A stretch of DNA of 64,000 nucleotides from Arthrobacter globiformis (GCF_030815865.1 NZ_JAUSXI010000001.1:2232001-2296000), one strand, 5' to 3'; shown: positions 32,601 to 41,165, counted from the stretch's first letter. Notes: a model not told the origin generated them from the sequence alone. Translations and numbers: made by a program.

Positions 32601-33731
32601 ATGGCCAGCATTAAAAGGCGCACCAAAAAGGACGGCTCCACCTCGTTCATGGTCTGCTGGCGTGACCCTGCAAAGCGCAAAGAGCACGGCATCACTTTCG
32701 CTACTGAAGCAGAAGCGACCACCCTGAAGCGTCTCCTCGATGCCAATAACCAGTCGTTCGAAATCGCGCAGCACGCGATGGTTCAGAACCAGACCAAGGC
32801 ACCGACGGTGGCCGCAGTCATCCAGGAGCACATCGATCTGCTGGTGCGCCCGTCTGTGGGCACCGTGCATACCTACCAGACGATGTTGAAGCTGCATATC
32901 GCTGATGTCATAGGTCACATTCCGGTCGACAAGCTTGATTACCGCCACATGACCTACTGGATCAAGTCGATGCAGGCGAAGGGCCGGTCGCCCAAAACCA
33001 TCAAGAATAACCATGGTCTGATCTTCGCGGCCATGGAAACGGCCGTGATGCTCCGCTACCGGAAAGATAATCCATGCCGGGGTGTTCAGCTTCCGTCCGG
33101 TGAGAAACCGGAGGACGAAGCCATGTTCCTGACGCATGCTGAGTTCGGGCTCATCCTCGAGGGCATGGGGGAGCGATACAAGGCTTTCACTGAGTTCCTG
33201 GTCATGACTGGAACCCGCTTCGGCGAAGCAACTGCGGTAACCGTGGCCGACGTCGACCTCATGTCCAAGCCGGCGACAATCCGGATCAACAAGGCGTGGA
33301 AGCGTGGAAAAGATTCGGAGTACTACATCGGCGCGACAAAGACGGGGGCCGGGAAGAGAACAGTCTCACTCAACCCGCACTTGGTGGACGTTCTTGTTCC
33401 CCTGGTAGCCGGCTGTCCTGGCAAAGAGCTCCTGTTTACCACGCCCAAGGGTGAACGGATCATTCACAAGCTCTACTGGCATCACTACTGGGTTCCTGCT
33501 GTGAAGGCGGCACGGGCTAGGGGGCTCACCAAGGAACCCCGCATCCACGATCTGCGCCATACGCATGCGTCCTGGCTGATTCAGGACGGCGTTTCGTTGT
33601 TTACAGTGTCCCGGCGGCTCGGGCATGCATCCACTCGAACAACGGAGCAGGTGTACGGGCACCTGATGCCGCAGGCGCTCCAGGACGCCGCCGATGCAGT
33701 GGAACGGTCCGCAGCCATCTGGCGCAGCTAA
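32601..33731 (+). CDS. int: Site-specific tyrosine recombinase (integrase)
   Basis: 376 residues. Domains: an N-terminal arm-binding region (1-60), an SAM-like core-binding domain (about 70-160: TVAAVIQEHIDLL...SPKTIKNNHGLIFAAM) and a catalytic domain from about 185. Catalytic residues are visible: Arg in GTRFGEATAV, His-x-x-Arg in HDLRHTHASWL, His in RRLGHASTRT and the Tyr nucleophile in EQVYGHLMP. The ATG at 32601 fits the domain start; the open frame runs back into the tRNA, which is not coding. It should insert the element into tRNA-Leu(CAA). Confidence 0.96.
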   Translation: MASIKRRTKKDGSTSFMVCWRDPAKRKEHGITFATEAEATTLKRLLDANNQSFEIAQHAMVQNQTKAPTVAAVIQEHIDLLVRPSVGTVHTYQTMLKLHIADVIGHIPVDKLDYRHMTYWIKSMQAKGRSPKTIKNNHGLIFAAMETAVMLRYRKDNPCRGVQLPSGEKPEDEAMFLTHAEFGLILEGMGERYKAFTEFLVMTGTRFGEATAVTVADVDLMSKPATIRINKAWKRGKDSEYYIGATKTGAGKRTVSLNPHLVDVLVPLVAGCPGKELLFTTPKGERIIHKLYWHHYWVPAVKAARARGLTKEPRIHDLRHTHASWLIQDGVSLFTVSRRLGHASTRTTEQVYGHLMPQALQDAADAVERSAAIWRS

Positions 33732-33745
33732 TTGGACTCTGGCAG

Positions 33746-33991
33746 CTAGGAGGATTTCTGCCGTGCCTGCGCCCGGGTTCCAATTACCCGGACGGACGTT
33801 GGCGATTGGGCGGTCCTCCGGACTTCGCGCAGCAGAGCGATCTCTTTCAAGTGCACTGACGTAAACACGATCTTTCCCTTGCCCCAAACAGAGTGGGGGA
33901 AGTCGCCCTTTGCAGCCCCGTCGCGGAGCCAGGCCTCTGAACACTTTAGAACCGAAGCAGCCTCGGCTGGTTCGAAGAATTCGAGTTTCAT
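33746..33991 (-). CDS. Excisionase-like helix-turn-helix protein
   Basis: 81 residues. MKLEFFEPAEAASVLKCSEAWLRDGAAKGDFPHSVWGKGKIVFT is a MerR/excisionase-type winged helix (about 5-55) in which a helix-turn-helix is followed by a wing that reads the site; a basic tail follows. The ATG at 33991 is the only start that leaves the domain intact. It is convergent with int, 14 bp away. A role as recombination directionality factor or regulator is inferred from position. Confidence 0.7.
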   Translation of the reverse strand: MKLEFFEPAEAASVLKCSEAWLRDGAAKGDFPHSVWGKGKIVFTSVHLKEIALLREVRRTAQSPTSVRVIGTRAQARQKSS

Positions 33992-34088
33992 GCCGTCTTC
34001 GATCCCCTTGTCATCGTGGAGCGGCGCCCTTTGTGGGTCCTGCTCTAACTCATGGACGAGGTGCCCGCCGGCGGCATGATCGGGAGCG

Positions 34089-34304
34089 TCATTCCTCGGC
34101 GTGCAGGGCGAGCCAGGCGGCAAAGTCGCTGCGGCTGATTCGAAGATGGCGGCCAATCCGGTACGCCCGCGGTCCTGCGTGTTTGGCACGCCACTGGTAG
34201 AAGGTCTGCTCAGGGATCTGTAGCAGCGCACAGATCTCTTTCGGTGTCAGCCATGTTTCGTCTGCGGTGTCGATGCTTCGGCTGCGTTTTGGAAGTGAGG
34301 TCAT
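34089..34304 (-). CDS. Excisionase-family DNA-binding protein
   Basis: 71 residues. The core TWLTPKEICALLQIPEQTFYQWRAKHAGPRAYRIGRHLRISRSDFAAWL is the standard excisionase/HTH_17 domain (about 17-66). The start ATG is at 34304. Together with the 33746 gene it gives the element two small excisionase-like proteins in tandem, upstream (in their own direction) of the integrase end. One may drive excision and the other may regulate. Confidence 0.82.
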   Translation of the reverse strand: MTSLPKRSRSIDTADETWLTPKEICALLQIPEQTFYQWRAKHAGPRAYRIGRHLRISRSDFAAWLALHAEE

Positions 34305-34348
34305 CTGGGTCTCCGTCGTGCTTGCCAGCACGATGGCCAGCTCGGTTC

Positions 34349-34624
34349 TTAGTTCATGGGTGAAGAGCCGACGGTCGGCATGATCTGGGCGCTGAGGCTT
34401 TCCGCGAGGGCCTCGACCTGTCGCTGGACCTGCTCGGCCGAGGCGTCGAATTGATTGGACGAGCGTTGTACGAGGCCGGCACGGCCCAAGAGAGTGAGCT
34501 GTCGGCGAATCGTGGACGGCGAAGCTCGGAGACCCGTTCCGATTTGGCCACAGGTCGACGGGCCGTTCCTCAGAAGGAAGCGGATAATTTGGCTTCGCGT
34601 TCGGTTCATCAGGATGTTCGACAT
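34349..34624 (-). CDS. Winged-helix transcriptional regulator
   Basis: 91 residues. RSQIIRFLLRNGPSTCGQIGTGLRASPSTIRRQLTLLGRAGLVQR (about 9-53) is an ArsR/MarR-like winged helix; the C-terminal 35 residues form an amphipathic helix likely used for dimerisation. The start is the ATG at 34624, with a second possible start at 34606. The gene is divergent from the 34790 gene and a 15-bp perfect palindrome sits between them. Confidence 0.72.
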   Translation of the reverse strand: MSNILMNRTRSQIIRFLLRNGPSTCGQIGTGLRASPSTIRRQLTLLGRAGLVQRSSNQFDASAEQVQRQVEALAESLSAQIMPTVGSSPMN

Positions 34625-34655
34625 GGAGAGACCACAACCCCAAGAAGTATGCGGG

Positions 34656-34689
34656 ACCTGCTGCTGTAGACGGGTCTACAGCAGCAGGT
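34656..34689. promoter_or_regulatory. 15-bp perfect inverted repeat, candidate operator
   Basis: ACCTGCTGCTGTAGA (34656-34670) and TCTACAGCAGCAGGT (34675-34689) flank a 4-bp centre CGGG. It lies in the divergent region between a winged-helix gene (start 34624) and the 34790 gene. Position and symmetry suggest a dimer-binding operator for a regulator of this element. It has no T tract on either side, which argues against a simple terminator. Confidence 0.65.
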
Positions 34690-34789
34690 TACTCTCGCCC
34701 AGATCATGTTGGAAGAGGCTCGCCGGGGAAATGATGCAACGGAGCCGCCAGCTGATGGGCCGATGATGCCGGACGAGCAAGGAGATGTC

Positions 34790-35131
34790 ATGGATGACCA
34801 TCCGCAGATCAAGGCCTTCCTGGATGCGGCCGAGATGCTTCGTGGCGAACGCTATTGGGGCTGCGACTCAAAGGAAGAACAAACAGAGCTCTTGCGTGCG
34901 CTCAAAGACGTGCTGACGGAGGTCTGCTTCCATCTGGATGCCCATGGGGTGCTGCCGCAGGTTGTCCTGGGGATGTGGCAGGCTCTGGCTGCTCCAGAAA
35001 TTAGGGGCTTACCGATGCGGCCATCGTCTGGTCTCGTGTTGATCTCTTACCTCGACGGCCGGATCGAGCAATTGATTGCCGAGTCAAACGACTCAGGGAA
35101 TACTGGGGCGGAGGGGAGTTCCAGGCCTTGA
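34790..35131 (+). CDS. Hypothetical protein, mainly helical
   Basis: 113 residues with no family I recognise. The sequence is acidic and looks helical (IKAFLDAAEMLRGERYWG, LLRALKDVLTEVCFHLDAHG) and ends in a polar Gly/Ser tail. The ATG at 34790 has AAGGAGA 6 nt upstream and is preferred; the frame is open back to an ATG at 34706. It is divergent from the winged-helix gene across the palindrome and is followed 43 bp later by the EspR-like gene. Confidence 0.6.
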   Translation: MDDHPQIKAFLDAAEMLRGERYWGCDSKEEQTELLRALKDVLTEVCFHLDAHGVLPQVVLGMWQALAAPEIRGLPMRPSSGLVLISYLDGRIEQLIAESNDSGNTGAEGSSRP

Positions 35132-35174
35132 CTAAGCCGACTGACCCCCGTCCGTTGAACGAGGAGTGTGGGCA

Positions 35175-35678
35175 ATGCGGGGTGCCGAGTCTGGGCGCGG
35201 CGATACATTGTCTCCTCAAGCCCAGCTGGCGCGCAGGCTAAACCTTTTGCTGGACGCGGCGGTCGCCGAGCGGGGGAAACCGGTGACGTTCAGGGAAGTT
35301 CAAGCCGAGCTTGCGGCCAGGGGGATCAAGCTCTCCCGAGCGCGATGGTTCTATATGAAAGAGGGGACCGGCCGTCTGGTTAGCGACCCGGTCTTGCTCT
35401 CCGGGCTTTGCAGCATTTTCAAGGTCAATCCCTCGTATCTGACCGACGATGATACTGAACTGCCCGAGCGCATCGACTCGCAGCTTGAATTTGTTAAATC
35501 GCTCCGGGCGGCCCGCGTAAAGTCCTTCGCCGCTCGAACCCTGGGAGACGTATCACCCGAGACTTTGAGGGCCATCTCTGAGTACTTGAATAGAGACATT
35601 GGGCGCCATCCCGAAGGTGAGCAGGCGGCCGCTAGTCCTCCAGAAGATACTCAAGATGGGCAGCCAACAGTTCCCTGA
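35175..35678 (+). CDS. EspR-like helix-turn-helix regulator
   Basis: 167 residues. LARRLNLLLDAAVAERGKPVTFREVQAELAARGIKLSRARWFYMKEGTGRLVSDPVLLSGLCSIFKVNPSYL (about 11-85) has the layout of the actinobacterial EspR/XRE-like helix-turn-helix domain with the characteristic YLTDDD after it. A second helical region (105-150) probably dimerises. The start is the ATG at 35175 with GAGGAG 8 nt upstream. The 3' end overlaps the convergent 35632 gene by 47 bp. Confidence 0.72.
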   Translation: MRGAESGRGDTLSPQAQLARRLNLLLDAAVAERGKPVTFREVQAELAARGIKLSRARWFYMKEGTGRLVSDPVLLSGLCSIFKVNPSYLTDDDTELPERIDSQLEFVKSLRAARVKSFAARTLGDVSPETLRAISEYLNRDIGRHPEGEQAAASPPEDTQDGQPTVP

Positions 35679-35955
35679 TTCGTGCGGGATTTGTTGAATA
35701 CCGTGGTGAGCGGCCATGACGCCGGCCTGGTTCCACATCAACGACGACGGCACCGGACTCCTCTAGTGCAAGCAGGTGCTTTGCAACACTTGGTTCACCG
35801 GCGCTGACCGCTGCGACGATATCCCCTCTGGATGCCGGGCCATGCGCTGAAAGGAAGCGCAGGATCTCATTCCGCGCCCTGTTGCCAAACGTGGCAACGG
35901 CAGCCTCAACATCGGCAGACCATGCTTCGTCGTGCGGCTGGGTAATCCTGGGCAT
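35632..35955 (-). CDS. ArsR-like winged-helix regulator
   Basis: 107 residues. ATFGNRARNEILRFLSAHGPASRGDIVAAVSAGEPSVAKHLLALEESGAVVVDVEPGRRHGRSPRYST (about 21-90) is a winged helix with a basic wing. No metal-binding Cys is seen, so a metal sensor role is unlikely. A palindrome overlaps its start codon, which suggests self-repression. It runs convergent to the EspR-like gene, overlapping it by 47 bp, and divergent from the sigma factor gene. Confidence 0.78.
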   Translation of the reverse strand: MPRITQPHDEAWSADVEAAVATFGNRARNEILRFLSAHGPASRGDIVAAVSAGEPSVAKHLLALEESGAVVVDVEPGRRHGRSPRYSTNPARIRELLAAHLEYLLED

Positions 35956-35969
35956 AAGACCATTCTTAT
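35954..35969. promoter_or_regulatory. Palindrome at the start of the ArsR-like gene
   Basis: ATAAGA (35954-35959) and TCTTAT (35964-35969) flank 4 bp and overlap the start codon of the 35632-35955 gene. ArsR-type repressors often bind such ATAA...TTAT sites, so autoregulation is the simplest reading. Confidence 0.4.
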
Positions 35970-36001
35970 CGAACGCCGCACAAAAAGTAAGACTCTGACT
36001 C

Positions 36002-36030
36002 TTGACGATACTTTAGATATCTTTGACAAT
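36002..36030 (+). promoter_or_regulatory. Possible promoter of the sigma factor gene
   Basis: TTGACG (36002-36007) and GACAAT (36025-36030) with 17-bp spacing lie in the AT-rich stretch 35970-36060, about 120 bp upstream of the sigma factor start. This is the most AT-rich intergenic region nearby. Confidence 0.4.
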
Positions 36031-36148
36031 AGTTTCCATAGTCTTTTTGTAGTTGTGGTTGGTCTCAGTTCCGCGCCTCCACATTCGAGGCGCCGCTTTG
36101 GTACTGGCGCCGGACTCATTGGATTGTCTACTCGAAGCGGTGAAGGCC

Positions 36149-37054
36149 ATGCGAGTCGAAACAAGGGCAGGTCAAGCCCAGAACGATCAAGCAACCAGGA
36201 TTTACGTTGATGTCTCCCTGCGCAGGGGTCCGGAGGAGACTGCGCTCGCAGTACCAGTCGATCAGATCATGGTCGCCGTCGACAGTGTGCGTGGATACGT
36301 CATTTCACACCTCGCCCGTATTGGCCGGGCGTCCGACGCGGACGACGTCATGCAAGACATTCGTGTCGCCGTGTGGGATGGAGTAACAAGGGGCCGTTAT
36401 CACCAGCTTCCCGGCGTTCCCTTTGCGGCTTGGGTGCAAGGCGTCTGTTGCAATGTGTGTGCCGCGTACGTCCGCCGGGAACTGAGCCATCAAACGCTTC
36501 CACTTCTCACGGAACCTGACCGCGGCGACGGGTCAGCGTCGGTTGATACTGCGGCGTTCTTGGGTATGGACAGGTTGGGCGACCGAGATGCAGAGAAAGT
36601 TGTTGATCAGGACTGGGCTCGGACGATCATCGAGCTGACGCGTTCGAGCGTTCCTTCGGGAGTCTGGGAACTTGCCGTGGGCAGTCTCACTGGGCCGCGC
36701 AGGTACGGCCTACCGTCGAACCAGGACCGCCGCCGGTGGCGTGCCGTGACAGTGGTCCGTCAGACGGCGAGGACTGTTGAGAAGGCCTTGGAAGTTGATC
36801 CGACGGCCGTCTGCAACATCGACGATCTGTGCGAGCGGGCTGCGGCTTGCCTGCCCACCGAGGTGCTCCGCCGAACCGCTGCCGCTGTCGTCCGTCCGGG
36901 AGTTCGTGGGCCAGAACGAACCAGGGCATTGGCAGCCTTGGCGGCAGAGCTTGGCGTGACCGAGCGCTATGTGGCCGTACAGATCGGTTTCGCCCGACGG
37001 CTGTACCAAGCCTCGTGGCGGATCATCCGTGCCGGCATGCAGCGCGCTCGCTGA
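36149..37054 (+). CDS. ECF-like RNA polymerase sigma factor
   Basis: About 301 residues. The region 2 segment VRGYVISHLARIGRASDADDVMQDIRVAVWDGVTRGRYHQLPGVPFAAWVQGVCCNVCAAYVRR (about 45-110) is clear sigma-70 family sequence with the DDVMQDI core. The C-terminal part (AALAAELGVTERYVAVQIGFARRLYQASWR, about 260-290) reads as a region 4-type helix-turn-helix. The middle is longer than in typical ECF factors. The ATG at 36149 is preferred; the frame is open to 36053. It heads the wall-hydrolase/transfer genes, so it probably drives element-specific transcription. Confidence 0.75.
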   Translation: MRVETRAGQAQNDQATRIYVDVSLRRGPEETALAVPVDQIMVAVDSVRGYVISHLARIGRASDADDVMQDIRVAVWDGVTRGRYHQLPGVPFAAWVQGVCCNVCAAYVRRELSHQTLPLLTEPDRGDGSASVDTAAFLGMDRLGDRDAEKVVDQDWARTIIELTRSSVPSGVWELAVGSLTGPRRYGLPSNQDRRRWRAVTVVRQTARTVEKALEVDPTAVCNIDDLCERAAACLPTEVLRRTAAAVVRPGVRGPERTRALAALAAELGVTERYVAVQIGFARRLYQASWRIIRAGMQRAR

Positions 37055-37102
37055 TCATGTCAGTGGCCAGGCATCTTGCGATGAGCAGATGAGGAGGCTG
37101 AT

Positions 37103-37828
37103 ATGTGGTTCTCGCGAAGTAACTCGCTGCCTGTTTCTCGCAGCACGCGTCGATGGTGGTTCATCGTCATCGTCTTGATGGCCGTAGCCACGGTTGTTTT
37201 TATTCTCACCCGTCCTGTGCAGGTGCCCGTGGCGGAACCGGTTCCGCCGCTGCCTATGGAGCCCACACCGGAGGCGTCGACGAAGCCGGCGGGCAGATCG
37301 ACAGCCGCAGCGCCGACGTCGGCTCCCACCCTCGGCGGCAGCGATGTGCCGGCTTCACCTCGGACAACTGACTATCGCAAGCTAGCCTCCGCCGCAGCCA
37401 AAACGATCTATACCTGGGACACCCGGACGTCATCCTATTCAGAGGTCTACTCGCGGGTTCGTGGCTGGTGGAACGTGCTGCCGGACGGATCCAATCCTCT
37501 GACGGTGCTGGTCCATGAGTTCGAAGCCACGGGGATAAACGCCGGCACTTACGCGTCCCTTGCGGGGCAGCGGGCCCGCAGAACCGCTGCGGTTCAGTTC
37601 TTGCGTTGCGACTTTGAGCTGGCGAAGGTGCGTGAGCGGCCAGCGCCCTGGGCTGGATTGCACGTGTGTACTGTCTCCCTTCGGGTGATGGACCAAACGG
37701 GCTCCTCTCGCAACATTTACACAGCGCCCGTGAGCGTCATGATGAACTGTCCACCGGCCGACACAGCCCCTCGAGATCATTGCGTTGTGGTCGGGTTCTA
37801 CGCCGCTGCCAACAGGATCGTCTACTGA
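37103..37828 (+). CDS. Membrane-anchored conjugal transfer protein (VirB8/TcpC-like?)
   Basis: 241 residues with one N-terminal transmembrane helix (about 17-36: RRWWFIVIVLMAVATVVFIL), a Pro/Ala-rich linker (40-85) and an extracellular domain (about 90-241) with three Cys residues. Anchor, linker and small domain are the layout of TcpC/VirB8-type scaffold proteins of Gram-positive secretion systems, but I see no diagnostic motif. AGGAGG lies 7 nt before the ATG. The stop overlaps the next ATG in TGATG form, so it is co-translated with the wall hydrolase. Confidence 0.6.
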   Translation: MWFSRSNSLPVSRSTRRWWFIVIVLMAVATVVFILTRPVQVPVAEPVPPLPMEPTPEASTKPAGRSTAAAPTSAPTLGGSDVPASPRTTDYRKLASAAAKTIYTWDTRTSSYSEVYSRVRGWWNVLPDGSNPLTVLVHEFEATGINAGTYASLAGQRARRTAAVQFLRCDFELAKVRERPAPWAGLHVCTVSLRVMDQTGSSRNIYTAPVSVMMNCPPADTAPRDHCVVVGFYAAANRIVY

Positions 37829-38922
37829 TGCCGGCCCCTGCCGTTCTCATGGCGGTGGCCAAGCGCCGCTTGATTCTGCGGGCTCTGGTGGCAGCCGCCG
37901 CAGCCATAGTCCTGGTCGCTGCTGTGGCCTTTTCCGCCGGCGTGGCGGCGCTTGGCATCATGCCGCAGTCCAACCCGCCTGTGTGTCCGTCCACCGGCCA
38001 GGAGGCTAGCCCTCTGAGCGTGGACTCTGGCAGTCAGGGGCCATCTATACTGTCTGCCCGGCAAGCTGTCGTTGCAGGGCTGTACATCTCAGTCGGAAAG
38101 CAAATGGGTGTGCCTCGCGACTGGCAGATCATCGCGATCATGATGTCGTTGCAGGAATCCAGCCTTAGAGTTCTGGCGAACTCCAACGTGCCTGCGTCGC
38201 TCCGCTTCCCGCATGATGGTATCGGCAGCGACCATGATTCTCTCGGCACTGCCCAACAACGTCCCGCAGCCGGCTGGGGGACCGTCGAGCAGCTGATGGA
38301 TCCCGCGTACAACGTGCGGGCCTTCTACGGCGGTCCAAACGGACCTAACCACGGAAGCCCCCGCGGATTGCTGGACATCCCGGGCTGGCAGTTCATGAGT
38401 AAAGGTCAAGCTGCACAGGCCGTCCAAGTCTCAGCGTTCCCTGAACTGTACGCCCGGTGGGAGCCGGAAGCCGACGCAATAGTCGATGCGCTCGCTGGCG
38501 GTGTGGTTGCAAGTAGTTGTTTAGAGTCGGCGAGCGACTCACAGTCAACAATCCAGAACCTGAACCTAAGCCAGGTTCGAAAGGACCTCCTGCGGTTCGC
38601 CAAGGAAGGTCTCGGTGGCCATTACATTTGGGGCGGGACAGCGTTCAAAGCATGGGATTGCTCCGGATATGTGCAGTGGATCTATCGTCAAGCAGGAATC
38701 AACCTGCCACGCGTCGAGCAGTGGAGGGTGGGCGTTCGGACCCGCAACCCGCAGCCGGGGGACCTGGTCGTTCAGAATGCTCAGGGGCCGAACAATTGGG
38801 GACACGTAGGCATTTACGCCGGCGACGGCAAGATGTACAGCGCGCTTAATCCCGCGGTCGGCACGCTGCTGCATCCGATAGCGTGGAACTCCGACACGGC
38901 GTACTTCGATCTGCTGATGTGA
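37828..38922 (+). CDS. NlpC/P60 peptidoglycan hydrolase of the transfer apparatus
   Basis: 364 residues. An N-terminal transmembrane or signal helix (about 14-38) is followed by a lysozyme-like region with a Glu in IIAIMMSLQESSLR and the phrase SLGTAQQRPAAGWG (about 90-150). The C-terminal NlpC/P60 domain (about 250-364) has catalytic Cys in FKAWDCSGYVQWIY and His in NWGHVGIYAGDGKM. Such two-domain hydrolases open the wall for the conjugation channel (VirB1-like role). The start is the ATG overlapping the previous stop. Confidence 0.88.
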   Translation: MPAPAVLMAVAKRRLILRALVAAAAAIVLVAAVAFSAGVAALGIMPQSNPPVCPSTGQEASPLSVDSGSQGPSILSARQAVVAGLYISVGKQMGVPRDWQIIAIMMSLQESSLRVLANSNVPASLRFPHDGIGSDHDSLGTAQQRPAAGWGTVEQLMDPAYNVRAFYGGPNGPNHGSPRGLLDIPGWQFMSKGQAAQAVQVSAFPELYARWEPEADAIVDALAGGVVASSCLESASDSQSTIQNLNLSQVRKDLLRFAKEGLGGHYIWGGTAFKAWDCSGYVQWIYRQAGINLPRVEQWRVGVRTRNPQPGDLVVQNAQGPNNWGHVGIYAGDGKMYSALNPAVGTLLHPIAWNSDTAYFDLLM

Positions 38923-39098
38923 TCGCGCTTCGGAGGTCCCGAAGCAAACGAAAACCGCAGCCACCGTAGTCAGCGCTGGGCCGTCATAGGGTGGAGTGTT
39001 CTGTTCCTTGACGAGGCGTCAAATCTAGGACACACCACGCGTTTCAGCAAACCCAGGCCCGTGATTGGTTGTCAGTGGCCACTGGCAGACTTGCTTCC

Positions 39099-39860
39099 AT
39101 GACTGATGAGCAATTCGCTGAGCTGCTACGAGCAATACAAGACAACCAGCCAAGCTTTACCGACTGGATGGGAGCCGTTGCTGGCGCTCTGACATTTCTT
39201 ATCGCTGCTGCCGCACTCTGGATTGCTTGGGGCCAACTGAAGGAGGCTTCTTCAGCACGTGAACAAACGAAGAAGCTCGAGCGGGAGAAATCGCAGCCAT
39301 ACGTCGTGGCCTTCCTGGAGGAGAGCGCCATAGGCTCACACATCATCGATCTCGTCGTCCGGAATTATGGCCAGACCGCGGGTCGCAACATCCGTCTCTC
39401 GTTCGCACCCACGCTCAACCGCACAGACGGTAACGGGGGCCAGGAAGATGTCATCCTTCCCGAGGTGATCTCCTTTTTGGCTCCGAGCCAAGAATGGCGG
39501 ACGCTGTTCGATGTTGCCACCGAGCGAGCACACCGGGAAGACCTGCCGTTGGTCTACAAAGGGGTGGTCACCTACGAGGGGCTTGACGCTGATCCCCAGA
39601 AGAGCGACGTCGTCATTGACCTTCGTCCTTTCAAGGCCCGGATCTTCCCAGAGATTCTTGGCGTGCATCACGCGGCGGTGGCACTCCAAGACATCAGCAA
39701 GAACCAGAAAAAATGGAGTGAGTCTCCACAAGGAATCAAAGTCTATTCACGAGACGGCGATGCGAAAGACGCGAAGGTTGTCGAACAAGCTCGCCGCTGG
39801 AAGGCGCGGCGCGAGGCAGAACGAGCTGCTGAAGCCCAAAATGACCCCAAGGAAGGTTAG
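39099..39860 (+). CDS. Hypothetical membrane-anchored protein
   Basis: 253 residues. One transmembrane helix near the N-terminus (about 22-44: WMGAVAGALTFLIAAAALWIAWG) is followed by a short charged coiled-coil (REQTKKLEREK) and a beta-rich cytoplasmic domain (AFLEESAIGSHIIDLVVRNYGQTAGRNIRLSF). The C-terminus is strongly charged. This layout is frequent among phage-defence and stress-associated hypothetical proteins, but I do not assign a function. The ATG at 39099 is preferred over the TTG at 39069. A small palindrome TTGACGAGGCGTCAA lies at 39008-39022 upstream. Confidence 0.6.
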   Translation: MTDEQFAELLRAIQDNQPSFTDWMGAVAGALTFLIAAAALWIAWGQLKEASSAREQTKKLEREKSQPYVVAFLEESAIGSHIIDLVVRNYGQTAGRNIRLSFAPTLNRTDGNGGQEDVILPEVISFLAPSQEWRTLFDVATERAHREDLPLVYKGVVTYEGLDADPQKSDVVIDLRPFKARIFPEILGVHHAAVALQDISKNQKKWSESPQGIKVYSRDGDAKDAKVVEQARRWKARREAERAAEAQNDPKEG

Positions 39861-39943
39861 AAATCGAATGGCGTCTCGGCGCAACATGCCGAAGGGCTCC
39901 GACACGGCCAAGGGTTGTCCGTGGCATTGGATAGCGTTTGTAC

Positions 39944-41002
39944 ATGCGTGCCATTGATCTTGAAGCCAGAGTTATCTCCGCTGTAGATCGAATCCGTACC
40001 GGTCAACAAGTGGAGCACGACCTCATTGAATGTAAGCGCAGTTGGCCGCAGGAGAGTAAGGCTCGTCAATTAGCCGGGAGCCTGAACAGAGCAGGCGGCG
40101 GTGATCCCGTGGTTTACATCATCGGCATTGATGAAAAGACAGGCGATGTTCACGATGTTTCCGGGACCGATGTCGTTGACTGGTGGGGCCAGATCACTCC
40201 AAAGTTCGACCAAATTCCGCCTGAGATGGTCCGGCACATATCAGTACCAGTGGGGGACAAAGGCGAGCACGTCGTGGCAGTGGCCTTCGCTCAGACCGGG
40301 CGCCTTACGTCGTGAAGACGGGCAGCGCCAATCCAAGCCTTGAAGTCCCTATGCGCGAAGGCACCGGCACCAGAACTGCCCGGCGCGATGAGCTGCTTCG
40401 TCTTTTGATTCCAACCGTTTACCGTACCGCGGGCCGTCGTTTTAGAGGCTGTACTGACTATGGAAGACCACGTTCCGACTCCGGCCCGGCTGAACGACAT
40501 TGTCCAACCAGATACTGTGCTGGGCCCTCCGGGGGAGGTCTACTCCTTCGGTTCAGTGAGAATCTACGTCGAGCACAACGGCAAAGATCTTGTGAGCTTT
40601 CCAGCACATGGCATGCGTGGACGCGTCATTGCTGGGGAACGTACCTTCCCCCTGAAAGTGCGACAAAGCAGAGAAGTGACTTCTGCCAAAGATGCAAGGG
40701 ATCCTTCGCCCGTGGCAGTTCACTACGACGGTGTCACCGTGAAAGGTCCTGGTGCCGTCACCGTCGACGTGGAAGTCGCTGACGTAGATCTTGACAGTGC
40801 TGTCTGGTTTGAGACGTCGCAAAGTGTGCGATATGAGATTGAGTTGGACGTTCTCCACGCCGTGAACCCTCTGAGGGTAGATGTAACCCTCAACCGCAGG
40901 GAGGACGACTGGGACTCATACGACAGTGAAAACGAGTACCAAAGGGCTATCGGACAGTGGGACTTCAATCATCCGGTTGGGTGGATGAATGGCCGATCCT
41001 GA
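39944..41002 (+). pseudogene. AlbA_2/Schlafen-type (DNA-binding AAA_4) protein, broken by two frameshifts
   Basis: The first open frame (39944-40315) gives VEHDLIECKRSWPQESKARQLAGSLNRAGGG, the N-terminal fold of AlbA_2/Schlafen AAA_4 proteins. It stops at TGA 40313. The adjacent frame then carries SDRAPYVVKTG and EVPMREGTGTRTARRDELLRLLIPTV, which is the expected continuation of the same family, from about 40291. A second shift near 40418 (GTTTACC for GTTACC) restores the original frame, which runs without a stop through 40460 to 41002. The paired -1/+1 changes restore the register, so either the gene is decayed or the assembly has two indels. If intact it would be about 352 residues with a C-terminal beta-rich domain. 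Confidence 0.75.
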
Positions 41003-41165
41003 CGAGCCGCTAAATGGTGGTGCCAGCTATATGGAGTCATGGGACGACGAGCCGGCCTGTACGTTCGACCCTGACAATGGCTTTGCCATTAATCAGCGCA
41101 GCCTGGATACTCTGCGATGGTATGCCTATCTGCGCGATCTAGATGAGGACGACAAGAGGGAGTAA
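40989..41165 (+). CDS. Small acidic hypothetical protein
   Basis: 58 residues, too short for standard cut-offs. The ATG at 40989 lies inside the end of the broken AlbA_2 gene (14-nt overlap). It begins MADPDEPLNGGASYMESWDD and is very acidic. It is the only open frame here with a plausible translational coupling, and it keeps the gap to the FtsK-gamma-like gene short. No family is recognised. Confidence 0.45.
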   Translation: MADPDEPLNGGASYMESWDDEPACTFDPDNGFAINQRSLDTLRWYAYLRDLDEDDKRE

